Part shown: positions 7,706 through 14,810 of the stretch, piece after piece
Numbering within the stretch: the stretch's first letter is position 1
How the letters are laid out: each line of letters starts with the position of its first letter
Source of the DNA: Bacteroidota bacterium
GTDB taxonomy: Bacteria; Bacteroidota; Bacteroidia; Chitinophagales; Chitinophagaceae
Assembly: GCA_018267925.1 (NCBI GenBank)
Contig: JAFDXO010000157.1
Span: 1-37,440 of the forward strand
Length of the DNA stretch: 37,440 nucleotides
Direction of reading: 5' to 3'
Translations under genes and position numbers: made by a program
The notes under the pieces: model-generated
Databases searched by the model: none
Seen by the model: only the letters and a program-made list of their open reading frames with translations
Told to the model about the DNA's origin: nothing

Positions 7706-8500
7706 TTACTCGTCGTCTCCGGAATTATCCTTAGAACGATAAGAAGGCTCATTATGACCTTTGTGCTTTTTAGACATACCCAACACATAACCCAAGCGAA
7801 GTTGAGGAGTTACATACGGAGTAAGGGTAAAGTTTGACAAAGTGCGATTGTTGTTGCTGCTCATTGTATGTACCATTCCATAGTAGTTGTAGCTTAAGCC
7901 CCAACCAAGTTCTAACCCAAGATATACTTTAGGAAGAACATAATAATCCATACCGGTAAACATGCGAACACCTAAACCAAATGCACCTTGATTGTTGTGA
8001 ATATTAACGGTACGCATATTCACGTTAGCATAACCTAACATCAAATCAGTACCCATGTAAGTATTCAAACGCTCCGCAGGATGAAAAATCTTTTCAATTC
8101 CTAATCCTAATGCAATACCAAAATTGTTCATTGCAGTATCCTGAAACTGACCATTGATACGGCGATTGCCATAGCTGATGTTTGTCAACATACGGAATAC
8201 GGTATTGTGGTTGATGAAGCTACGAGTCTTCAACATAGGATAGTAATTACCACCTGTAAAATTGGTAGCTCCAATAGCATCTCTGCTAAGCCCGCGATCA
8301 AGGTTCCATAAGAAGCCATCGTTCAGATCGAAAAGGCTTCCATTGCCCAAGTTCAGACGAGCTTGTGTTTCAACTAACATATCGCCCTTGCAAGGCATGT
8401 TGAAGGTTCCACGGTCGTTGCGAATTTGTGCGTTCATTTGGGACGGAGCAAATGACATCATTGCACCGGAGAGTAGTAATGGTAAAATGTGCTTTTTCAT
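7706..8500 (-). CDS. Secreted protein of unknown function, likely outer-membrane barrel
   Basis: A 264-residue protein with an N-terminal signal (MKKHILPLLLSGAMMSFAPS, cleavage near QMNAQ). The rest alternates short polar and hydrophobic stretches with many Gly, Asn and aromatic residues (for example GIALGLGIEK, YLGLELGWGLSYNYYG, PQLRLGYVLG), as in small outer-membrane beta-barrels. The tail is hydrophilic and acidic. I start at the ATG at 8500; a longer frame to 8521 adds seven residues before the signal and would start inside the promoter box. It stands alone with its own -7 box and terminator. Specific function unknown. Confidence 0.82.
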   Translation of the reverse strand: MKKHILPLLLSGAMMSFAPSQMNAQIRNDRGTFNMPCKGDMLVETQARLNLGNGSLFDLNDGFLWNLDRGLSRDAIGATNFTGGNYYPMLKTRSFINHNTVFRMLTNISYGNRRINGQFQDTAMNNFGIALGLGIEKIFHPAERLNTYMGTDLMLGYANVNMRTVNIHNNQGAFGLGVRMFTGMDYYVLPKVYLGLELGWGLSYNYYGMVHTMSSNNNRTLSNFTLTPYVTPQLRLGYVLGMSKKHKGHNEPSYRSKDNSGDDE

Positions 8501-8518
8501 TCGTTTAACATTTGAGGA

Positions 8519-8526
8519 CAAATATA
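8519..8526 (-). promoter_or_regulatory. Bacteroidota -7 box for the barrel-like protein gene
   Basis: Read on the minus strand this is TATATTTG, an exact TAnnTTTG match, 18 nt before the chosen ATG at 8500. It argues against the longer upstream start. Confidence 0.6.
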
Positions 8527-8685
8527 ATGCCCTAATTAGAAAATCCTAACAAAATCACAAGAAGAAAAAAGTCCTTTTGCACAACTTTTCAACTTAGCAT
8601 TAAAAAAAGAAAAAAGAGCGCGATGACACAAATAATTCATACTACATAAAATCAGATGAAAACCTTACTCCATCTATATTTCACC

Positions 8686-9036
8686 CTATAATCGCTCATA
8701 GTTTGCCTGCATTTTGAAACAAGCTCCCTCATTTTCTAATAAGGCTTGAACACTAAGTTTTCCTTCCATATCTTTCCAATTTAAGGTGAGCATGGGCGAA
8801 ATATCGGGAGTTATGAGTCGTAAAAATTTCACTTGTGGTGCAGTTCGCAACACGAGAGAATAAGAACTTATCATTTCAATGGAAGCTTTTACTAACTGCA
8901 TCATACAAACACCCGGAACCACCGGCTGACTTGGAAAGTGTCCTAAAAAAACAGGGTGATTTTGATTAAAAACAACCTTGCATTTTAAAGAAGAATCTGT
9001 TGTTTCTACTGGATGTAGTGTATAAAAATCATTCAT
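8686..9036 (-). CDS. FabZ-like hotdog-fold 3-hydroxyacyl-ACP dehydratase
   Basis: About 116 residues with the hotdog motif FLGHFPSQPVVPGV, in which the His and the downstream Pro-Gly match the active-site loop of FabZ/FabA-like dehydratases. The usual second catalytic acid after VPGV (Glu in FabZ) is not evident: the sequence continues CMMQLVKAS, so activity may differ. In-frame ATGs also occur at 9042 and 9048; I chose 9036, which overlaps the previous stop by 8 bp. It is the last of four overlapping genes (deacetylase, LolA-like, LolB-like, dehydratase) that together resemble accessory genes of aryl-polyene and flexirubin clusters. A thioesterase role is an alternative. Confidence 0.78.
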   Translation of the reverse strand: MNDFYTLHPVETTDSSLKCKVVFNQNHPVFLGHFPSQPVVPGVCMMQLVKASIEMISSYSLVLRTAPQVKFLRLITPDISPMLTLNWKDMEGKLSVQALLENEGACFKMQANYERL

Positions 9037-9676
9037 AAACATGTTCATCAATAGCTTTCAGCTTGATGGTAAAATTAGCTTTGTGATGGATAAATATCGC
9101 GGATGAGGGTAAAGATTGAGGTGATTTTTTCTCGCCTATGTTAATGGTTATAACTTTTTTCTTACCCACATTTTCAATACGTTTTAAGGTGTCTTTTGTT
9201 GCTATGAAATAAGCAAATCCCTTATCAAGAGAAAAGCGATAAAGGCTTTCATTATTAGCCATAAAATCCGCTTCAGAATGGGCGTTCAAACCTTTCATCA
9301 GAAAAAGATTCATGTCCTTTTCCAACAATTTTATTAAGGCTGGTTTATCAAGCTGAGGGATTATCTGATTTACCTTAAAGCTATCTAATTGATTCCATTC
9401 AAAATCGAAAAAAGTAAAACCCATTTCATTTTGAAATACCACTCTTGTAGAATTGTCTTGAAATTGTTTCAACAACAAAATACCGCTTAGGTGAAATTTT
9501 TTAAACAAAAAGCGTCCATCAACTACACAACGATATAGTTCCTTCTCAAACTGTGGCTTGAATTGCCAAACAGAAAAGGGCACATTACTCACTTGAGTTA
9601 GTTTAGAATAAGGTGTAGAACAGGAAAAAAAAGCAAGAAAAACGAAACTGCTAACGAGTCTTAAAAATATCTTCAT
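9029..9676 (-). CDS. Putative lipoprotein, LolB-like
   Basis: A 215-residue protein with a lipoprotein signal (MKIFLRLVSSFVFLAFFSCS, lipid Cys19). After it comes a domain with alternating strands, such as GRFLFKKFHLSGILLLKQF and VVFQNEMGFTFFDFEW, whose look (outer-membrane lipoprotein, next to a LolA-like gene) suggests a LolB or DUF3261-type receptor. That is inference: sequence identity to LolB cannot be judged here. It overlaps the LolA-like gene by 26 bp and the dehydratase by 8 bp, so the three are tightly coupled. The partner relationship would be LolA-like carrier delivering a lipid or lipoprotein to this acceptor. Confidence 0.75.
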   Translation of the reverse strand: MKIFLRLVSSFVFLAFFSCSTPYSKLTQVSNVPFSVWQFKPQFEKELYRCVVDGRFLFKKFHLSGILLLKQFQDNSTRVVFQNEMGFTFFDFEWNQLDSFKVNQIIPQLDKPALIKLLEKDMNLFLMKGLNAHSEADFMANNESLYRFSLDKGFAYFIATKDTLKRIENVGKKKVITINIGEKKSPQSLPSSAIFIHHKANFTIKLKAIDEHVYE

Positions 9677-10289
9677 TGAGCGTTACATTATGCTGTGGAT
9701 TCGAAAAATCCATGTCGGTAAAATCACCACCTTGCTCTATCATAGAAAGGCGTTTTACATCAAAGCTTTTCTTGTCCAAAAAGACATCTATTCTTTTAAA
9801 AAGTTTGCGCATAGCATCAGTAGCAGGATTCAAAGAGAGTAGAAAACTATGACCATCTTCAAAAACAGTTGTCTTGAAATCTGGATTGTTTAAGACGGTG
9901 CCTCGCATACAGTCTATCATAATGCGGTTTACAGACTGCATCGTCTTGCTACTTTTTGTATTGATTTTGCTGGTTTTTTCTTCATCTCTAACCAATACAT
10001 TGCCACCATTCATAACAAGCAAGTATTTGTAGGGTGCGGTATATTCTATACGCACTTTATCTTCTTTTTTAAAGAAAAATTTCCCTTTTGATTTTACCTT
10101 TTCTGACAGAAGCGTCATGTTTTTTGTCTGTGCAAAATCACTGCTAATGGTATTAATCTGGCTATTGGATTTTGATAAAGAAGTTTGAAACTCTTGCACA
10201 TTCTTCACCGAAGAAAAGCCCTTTGGTTGGGCTATTGAAAGAGAGGTAATGAAAAGTAAAGGGGTAAAAAAATATTTATGAATACGCAT
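9651..10289 (-). CDS. LolA-like outer-membrane lipoprotein carrier family protein
   Basis: A 212-residue periplasmic protein with a signal peptide (MRIHKYFFTPLLFITSLSIA). The mature part follows the LolA plan: a helix with ISSDFAQTKNM, then strands SKGKFFFKKEDKVRIEY and YKYLLVMNGGNVLV, and an end region MIEQGGDFTDMDFSNPQHN that matches the LolA pattern of D-x-T-x-I/F-x-F-x-N. LolA carries lipoproteins across the periplasm; copies inside pigment or polyene clusters are thought to carry lipid products instead. The overlap with the deacetylase gene (14 bp) and with the next lipoprotein gene supports a dedicated carrier rather than the housekeeping LolA. Confidence 0.85.
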   Translation of the reverse strand: MRIHKYFFTPLLFITSLSIAQPKGFSSVKNVQEFQTSLSKSNSQINTISSDFAQTKNMTLLSEKVKSKGKFFFKKEDKVRIEYTAPYKYLLVMNGGNVLVRDEEKTSKINTKSSKTMQSVNRIMIDCMRGTVLNNPDFKTTVFEDGHSFLLSLNPATDAMRKLFKRIDVFLDKKSFDVKRLSMIEQGGDFTDMDFSNPQHNVTLNEDIFKTR

Positions 10290-11043
10290 GAATGCTTAGC
10301 ATTTTATCAAGGGGGACAAAAGTAAAACCATTTTGTTGTGTCCGATCTATCAACTCCGTTAAAATTTCATGTGTGATACTCATGCTATCATGCAATAGAA
10401 TGATATCACCCCCGCTTAAACGGTCAAGAATTCGGTCGAGTAATTGTTGAGGGTCTTTCGACTTGGTGTCAAAAGAACGAATATTCCATGCAATAGAGTG
10501 CATCTTAGTTCGGTTAATTGCTTTTGCCAAATTGGGATTCGTAACTCCATAAGGCGGGCGAAACAGGCGAGGTTTCTTGCCGATTATCGAAGCAATGGCA
10601 TCATTGGTGCTTTCAATCTCCTTCGTCATTTCTTTGGTTGATTGCCAATCAAAATTAAACCCATGACCATAGCTATGATTGCCTATAAGGTGTCCTTCTT
10701 TTTCCCATCTTTTTACCGTTTCAGGATGAGCAACTACATTTTTACCAATGGCAAAGAATGTGGCAGACACCTGCTTTTCCCCAAGAACATCAAGAATGGG
10801 CAATGTGTAATTGGCGGGACCATCATCAAAAGTCAATGAAACCCACTGCTTATTTGTTCCTTTATCAAATGATTTTACGTAAAAATTCCAACGAATAAAA
10901 ATAGCCCCCAGCACCAATAAATGAACATAAACCAAAGCCGTTACAACCAACCACCAAACAGATAATTGATACTGAACACAAGCAATGGCTAACATAGTCA
11001 TGACCGAGCTGAAAACAATAGTGAGATGTTGAAATGGGCGCAT
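10276..11043 (-). CDS. Membrane-anchored polysaccharide deacetylase (NodB domain)
   Basis: A 255-residue protein with two N-terminal membrane segments (about residues 5-50), then a NodB-homology domain (carbohydrate esterase 4). Motifs in order: TFDDGP with the catalytic and metal Asp pair, HSYGH (the H-x3-H metal site), RPPYG, and LLHDS near the end. Such enzymes remove acetyl groups from GlcNAc polymers or related N- or O-acyl sugars. The ATG at 11043 is used; an upstream TTG at 11049 would begin right after the DUF423 stop. It begins the four-gene set with LolA-like, LolB-like and dehydratase genes. The substrate cannot be inferred. Confidence 0.9.
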   Translation of the reverse strand: MRPFQHLTIVFSSVMTMLAIACVQYQLSVWWLVVTALVYVHLLVLGAIFIRWNFYVKSFDKGTNKQWVSLTFDDGPANYTLPILDVLGEKQVSATFFAIGKNVVAHPETVKRWEKEGHLIGNHSYGHGFNFDWQSTKEMTKEIESTNDAIASIIGKKPRLFRPPYGVTNPNLAKAINRTKMHSIAWNIRSFDTKSKDPQQLLDRILDRLSGGDIILLHDSMSITHEILTELIDRTQQNGFTFVPLDKMLSIHAYS

Positions 11044-11049
11044 ATCCAA

Positions 11050-11439
11050 CTATCTTTTTTGTAAAGAAGCAACAAGCATAAAAACCCAGCCCAGTATAAA
11101 AAACAGCCCACCAATGGGCGTTAAGATGCCTACCCCACCCAAGCCTATTTGTCCGGAAGCTTTTAAGCCGACAAGCAGATATAGAGAACCACTGAACAAT
11201 ACTATTCCGGTAATAAAAAATTGAGTAGCGCGTTTTAGCAGTTTCAAAGGCAAATGAAATGAAAGCAGCCCACAAGCAAGGAGCGCGAAAGCATGGTACA
11301 TTTGGTAACGAACACCCGTTTCAAAAATTTGCAACTGATCGGGAGAAAGAATTTGGCGTAAAGCATGTGCACCAAATGCACCTAAAATAACACTTAATGC
11401 ACCTAAGATTGTACCCGCCACTAATGCTGTTCTATACAT
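11050..11439 (-). CDS. DUF423 family membrane protein (YgdD-like)
   Basis: A 129-residue protein with four predicted membrane helices. The N-terminal signature is ALSVILGAFGAHALRQ followed by a TGVRYQMYHAFALL segment, both diagnostic for DUF423. A glycine-rich GGVGILTPIGGLFFILGW segment lies near the end. Molecular function is unknown in all members I recall. It overlaps aroK by 19 bp and is followed 6 bp later by the deacetylase, so it belongs to the long leftward train. Confidence 0.9.
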   Translation of the reverse strand: MYRTALVAGTILGALSVILGAFGAHALRQILSPDQLQIFETGVRYQMYHAFALLACGLLSFHLPLKLLKRATQFFITGIVLFSGSLYLLVGLKASGQIGLGGVGILTPIGGLFFILGWVFMLVASLQKR

Positions 11440-11942
11440 GCCCGCAAGATAGGTTCAAAATCGTGAATTGAAAGATGGTCTGCCTGTATGATAAAATCAG
11501 CCTTAGAATAGATATCGTGCCTTTGCAGGAATAGTTCTTCCAAATAAAAACGGAGATGCGGTTTATTTTCAAACAAGGGGCGTGTCTGTGATTCAGTTCT
11601 AATGCGACATTCAATTAAATCGAGACTTGTGTTTAGATAAACAATTATTCCTGCTTGCTGCATCCTGTTGAAATTATCCGGATTGATAGGCAATCCGCCA
11701 CCACAACTTACGATCAGAGGTGTTTCCGCGGTAAAAATAATTTGTTGCAAAACCTTTGATTCTAATTGTCGAAAAGACGGTTCCCCTTTTTGTTTAAAAA
11801 TCTGTTGAACAGAGAAGCCTTCTGACTGTTCTATCAAATTGTCCGTATCCACAAACGGTAATTGAAAATAATTAGCCAAACGCAGCCCCCAAAAGCTTTT
11901 CCCTGCCCCAGGCATTCCAATTAAGAACAGTATTTTTTTCAC
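11421..11942 (-). CDS. aroK: Shikimate kinase
   Basis: A 173-residue kinase that phosphorylates shikimate with ATP, the fifth step of the chorismate pathway. Visible motifs: P-loop GMPGAGKS (residues 9-16), the shikimate-binding DTDNLIE, FRQLESKVL, and SCGGGLP. The start is a GTG at 11942 whose bases overlap the cinA stop as GTGA, a translational-coupling arrangement; the reading frame can be extended to a TTG at 11966, but the GTG gives the normal N-terminus directly before the kinase fold. No other shikimate gene is nearby. Confidence 0.93.
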   Translation of the reverse strand: MKKILFLIGMPGAGKSFWGLRLANYFQLPFVDTDNLIEQSEGFSVQQIFKQKGEPSFRQLESKVLQQIIFTAETPLIVSCGGGLPINPDNFNRMQQAGIIVYLNTSLDLIECRIRTESQTRPLFENKPHLRFYLEELFLQRHDIYSKADFIIQADHLSIHDFEPILRACIEQH

Positions 11943-13192
11943 AAAAAATGATTGATATACTTCCAAATAAATAACAAAGCCATATTGGCAGCAACTTCTT
12001 TATTTTGAATTCTATCATAAGGGAAATTATATTTTATGGTGCGAACAGCAGACTCATCGCATACAGCCATCCAAACGGTTCCAACTGGTGTTTTATCATC
12101 ATCACCACCTGCACTAAGCAGTCCGGTAATTCCAAATCCGATATGACTTTTTAAAGATTTTCGAACTCCGATAGCCATTTGTTTTGCTACTTCTTCACAT
12201 ACTGCCCCCTGATTTTTTAAAACAGCAACATCAACACCAAGCAGTAATTCTTTTGCCGAATATTGATAACAAACAATACTTCCTAAAAAGCATTTTGAAG
12301 CACCGTGTATTTGCGTTATTCTATGCCCAATGTAGCCACCGGTACAGCTTTCAGCCAAAGCTATGGTTTGATTTTCTTTCGTTAATTTGCTGATAATTAT
12401 TTGTTCTAAAGGCAAATCTTCTAAAGATACAACCATCTCATTCAGCCGATTTGCAATTGCTTCTTGTAATTTTTTCAACTCCTCATTCAATATATTTTTG
12501 TCTGCACCACTACCAGTCAACCGCAATCGCACCATACGATAAGCAGGCAAATATGCCAAACGAATATGCGAAGGCAGCTTTTCTTCAATATCTTTTATCT
12601 TTTCAGCAATTGCTGTTTCACCAAAACCGGCAGTCATTATGGTACGATACATAAAAGCATCGCTAGAAAACCTTTTACGAAGCATCGGTATCACCTCATC
12701 CTCCATAATACCCTTCATTTCATGCGGCACACCGGGTAATGAAATAATTATTGAATTATTTTTTTCAAACAACATGCCGGGTGCAGTTCCTTGCCTATTA
12801 AATAACACATGACAATTTTCGGGCACTTCTGCTTGAGAAAGGTTAGCAGGAAAAATGGGGATGTTTCTTCGTTCAAAAAGGGATCGTAAATGGGATTCAA
12901 CTTTTTTATTGACGACCAATTTGGAATTAAAATACTCACACAAAGCAGGCTTGGTTATATCGTCAGAAGTGGGACCTAAACCACCTGTTAGAATAACTAA
13001 TTGAACTGCCTGCAAGTCTTTGCTTAAAGTATCCATAATGGCATTCTTATCATCGCCTATTGCGGTACGACGGATGATTTCAATACCTAAGTCTAATAGT
13101 TGCTGTGCTATCCAAGCCGAGTTTGTATCAATCACTTGACCGATTAATAATTCATCGCCAATGGTTATGATAGACGCGCTTACTAATGCCAT
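11939..13192 (-). CDS. cinA: CinA family protein: NMN amidase / ADP-ribose pyrophosphatase
   Basis: A 417-residue two-domain protein. The N-terminal COG1058/MoaB-like domain (about 1-170) shows TIGDELLIGQVIDTNSAWIA and LTGGLGPTSDDIT. The C-terminal PncC domain (about 260-417) has LAESCTGGYIGHRIT, whose Ser282 is the expected nucleophile, and GITGLLSAGG. It recycles pyridine nucleotides: NMN deamidation and ADP-ribose cleavage are known for homologues. Its ATG overlaps the thioesterase stop by one base (TAATG), and its TGA overlaps the aroK GTG. Full-length, with no defects visible. Confidence 0.95.
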   Translation of the reverse strand: MALVSASIITIGDELLIGQVIDTNSAWIAQQLLDLGIEIIRRTAIGDDKNAIMDTLSKDLQAVQLVILTGGLGPTSDDITKPALCEYFNSKLVVNKKVESHLRSLFERRNIPIFPANLSQAEVPENCHVLFNRQGTAPGMLFEKNNSIIISLPGVPHEMKGIMEDEVIPMLRKRFSSDAFMYRTIMTAGFGETAIAEKIKDIEEKLPSHIRLAYLPAYRMVRLRLTGSGADKNILNEELKKLQEAIANRLNEMVVSLEDLPLEQIIISKLTKENQTIALAESCTGGYIGHRITQIHGASKCFLGSIVCYQYSAKELLLGVDVAVLKNQGAVCEEVAKQMAIGVRKSLKSHIGFGITGLLSAGGDDDKTPVGTVWMAVCDESAVRTIKYNFPYDRIQNKEVAANMALLFIWKYINHFL

Positions 13193-13620
13193 TATTTACT
13201 ATCCTGTTGGTTTAAAAAAAAGGGAGCTAAACATTGTTCAATGTGATTAGGAATGATCACTTTTTGTTTTTCTTGAATGTTGTAAAAAACTAAGGTAGTA
13301 ACACCCGTATTGAGCAACTTACCGGACTCATTAAACAGTGCTGAATGAAAAACAATTTTTGATCCGATGGGCATTTCCTTAATGGTTGTGCGCACTGTGA
13401 TCAAGTCGTCATAATAGGCCGGGCGAAAGTATTGTACTTGCAATTCTACTACCGGCATCATAATACCGGCTGCTTCTAAATCACGATAAGAAATACCTAA
13501 TGAGCGAAAGGCTTCCGATCGTCCGACTTCATAATATAGGGCATAATTACCATAATACAAGTAGCCCATTTGGTCTGTTTCGCCATAGCGAACTCTAATT
13601 TTGGTTTCAGAGATGTACAT
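13192..13620 (-). CDS. YbgC/4-hydroxybenzoyl-CoA thioesterase family protein
   Basis: A 142-residue hotdog-fold thioesterase. The active-site region YGETDQMGYLYYGNYALYYE has the family Asp (D16) and the following Tyr/Asn pattern of YbgC-type acyl-CoA thioesterases. Later LQVQYFRPAYYDDLITV is also typical. It is probably a cytoplasmic enzyme that hydrolyses short or medium acyl-CoA. It lies between the SDR gene (18-bp gap) and cinA (one-base overlap). Substrate unknown. The second hotdog protein of this train is the FabZ-like one at 8686, from a different branch. Confidence 0.92.
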   Translation of the reverse strand: MYISETKIRVRYGETDQMGYLYYGNYALYYEVGRSEAFRSLGISYRDLEAAGIMMPVVELQVQYFRPAYYDDLITVRTTIKEMPIGSKIVFHSALFNESGKLLNTGVTTLVFYNIQEKQKVIIPNHIEQCLAPFFLNQQDSK

Positions 13621-13638
13621 ACAGAAGTTTCAATTGTC

Positions 13639-14409
13639 TTAAAGCTGTTTAGGCTTTTCAGAATCTCGAATTGTGTAAATCGCATTTGCCTGATTCGTGC
13701 AAGTAAGTGTCAAATCGTTGATGCACACATGTTCGGGTAAGGTTGCACAAAAAAGCACAACGTTGGCTATATCCTCAGCGTAAAGGGGTTTTATGTCTTT
13801 ATATACATTTTTGGCTCGTTCCTCATCACCTTTAAATCGTACAATAGAAAACTCTGTTTCCGCCATACCTGGATTAATGGCTGTAACTTTTACACCATAA
13901 GGTAATAAATCAATGCGCATGGACTGGGAAAGAGCATCTACGGCAAACTTAGTAGCGCAATAGACATTCCCATTTCGATAGGCGGTTTTTCCAGCTGTAG
14001 AACCAATATTAAAGATGTGCGGTGTTTTAGATTTTCTCAATAAAGGAAGCGTTTCCTTTGTCACATAGAGCAGCCCTTTGATGTTGGTATCAATCATTAA
14101 ATCCCAATCCGAGATGTTACCCTCATCTATTGGTGACATGCCGGAAGCAAGACCTGCATTGTTAACTAAGATATCAATGGTTCGATCTTGAATGGACAAT
14201 AAAGCTTCTTTAACTGCTTCCTTCTCTCGCACATCAAAGCACAAAGTAGTAACACTTGCTGCTTGATTTTCTAATTCACTTTTCAGGATATTGAGCCGAC
14301 CACTACGTCGTCCTGTAATGATTAAATGATAGCATTGCGCTGCAAATAATTGAGCAATTGCCTTACCAAAACCGGATGTTGCTCCTGTAATCAGAATTGT
14401 TTTTTTCAT
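13639..14409 (-). CDS. Short-chain dehydrogenase/reductase (YdfG-like)
   Basis: A 256-residue classical SDR. The cofactor motif is GATSGFG, with GRR after strand two favouring NADPH, then NNAG, and the catalytic Ser plus YCATK (Y-x3-K). NPGMAETEFS after the active site resembles the YdfG serine/3-hydroxy acid dehydrogenase branch. Length fits. The -7 box at 14417-14424 places the transcription start within a few bases of the ATG, so the mRNA may be nearly leaderless. It is the first gene of the train that continues through cinA and aroK to the hotdog dehydratase. Confidence 0.93.
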   Translation of the reverse strand: MKKTILITGATSGFGKAIAQLFAAQCYHLIITGRRSGRLNILKSELENQAASVTTLCFDVREKEAVKEALLSIQDRTIDILVNNAGLASGMSPIDEGNISDWDLMIDTNIKGLLYVTKETLPLLRKSKTPHIFNIGSTAGKTAYRNGNVYCATKFAVDALSQSMRIDLLPYGVKVTAINPGMAETEFSIVRFKGDEERAKNVYKDIKPLYAEDIANVVLFCATLPEHVCINDLTLTCTNQANAIYTIRDSEKPKQL

Positions 14410-14416
14410 GCAGCAA

Positions 14417-14424
14417 CAAAGATA
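14417..14424 (-). promoter_or_regulatory. Bacteroidota -7 box at the head of the SDR-cinA-aroK train
   Basis: Minus-strand TATCTTTG matches TAnnTTTG exactly. It ends only 7 nt before the SDR start codon at 14409, so the predicted leader is roughly 0-5 nt. No TTTG element is seen 19 nt upstream. Confidence 0.5.
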
Positions 14425-14457
14425 GGCTATGCCATGATGGAGGATGAAAAAGAGTGT

Positions 14458-14805
14458 TTAAATCTGATTATTCTTGTTCTTTGTTATGCTTTTTTTGGAC
14501 ATGAAATACCGCACAATCAAATAGCCGCCAATCATACAAACGATCAAAAACACTTGTGGTATGAAAAGGTTTTTTTTCATCAGATATTCTACAGCTTGTT
14601 GCCGATCTACCGGTTGGTGCATGAGCAAGCTACGTAATTGTGCATCGCGCCCAATCAGAATCAAGGTAATGATAATACCCCCCACAAACCAAGATGCCAA
14701 TGCGGCTATAAACGTATAAAACGCCCAAAGACCGGCATTCAGTTGCATAAGTCGAGCGCGAAAATAATTTCGGATACAAATAAAAACGAGGACTCCTAAT
14801 TCCAT
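14458..14805 (-). CDS. Small membrane protein of unknown function
   Basis: A 115-residue protein with two or three membrane helices: LWAFYTFIAALASWFVGGII (about 27-50), FIPQVFLIVCMIGGYLIVRY (about 81-101), and a weak one at the N-terminus. A hydrophilic loop with DRQQAVEYLMKK lies between them and the tail is basic. No family is recognised. It starts 5 bp after the DegT-family gene and is probably co-transcribed with it, which hints at a shared envelope role but does not prove one. Confidence 0.75.
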   Translation of the reverse strand: MELGVLVFICIRNYFRARLMQLNAGLWAFYTFIAALASWFVGGIIITLILIGRDAQLRSLLMHQPVDRQQAVEYLMKKNLFIPQVFLIVCMIGGYLIVRYFMSKKSITKNKNNQI

Positions 14806-14810
14806 TCGAG

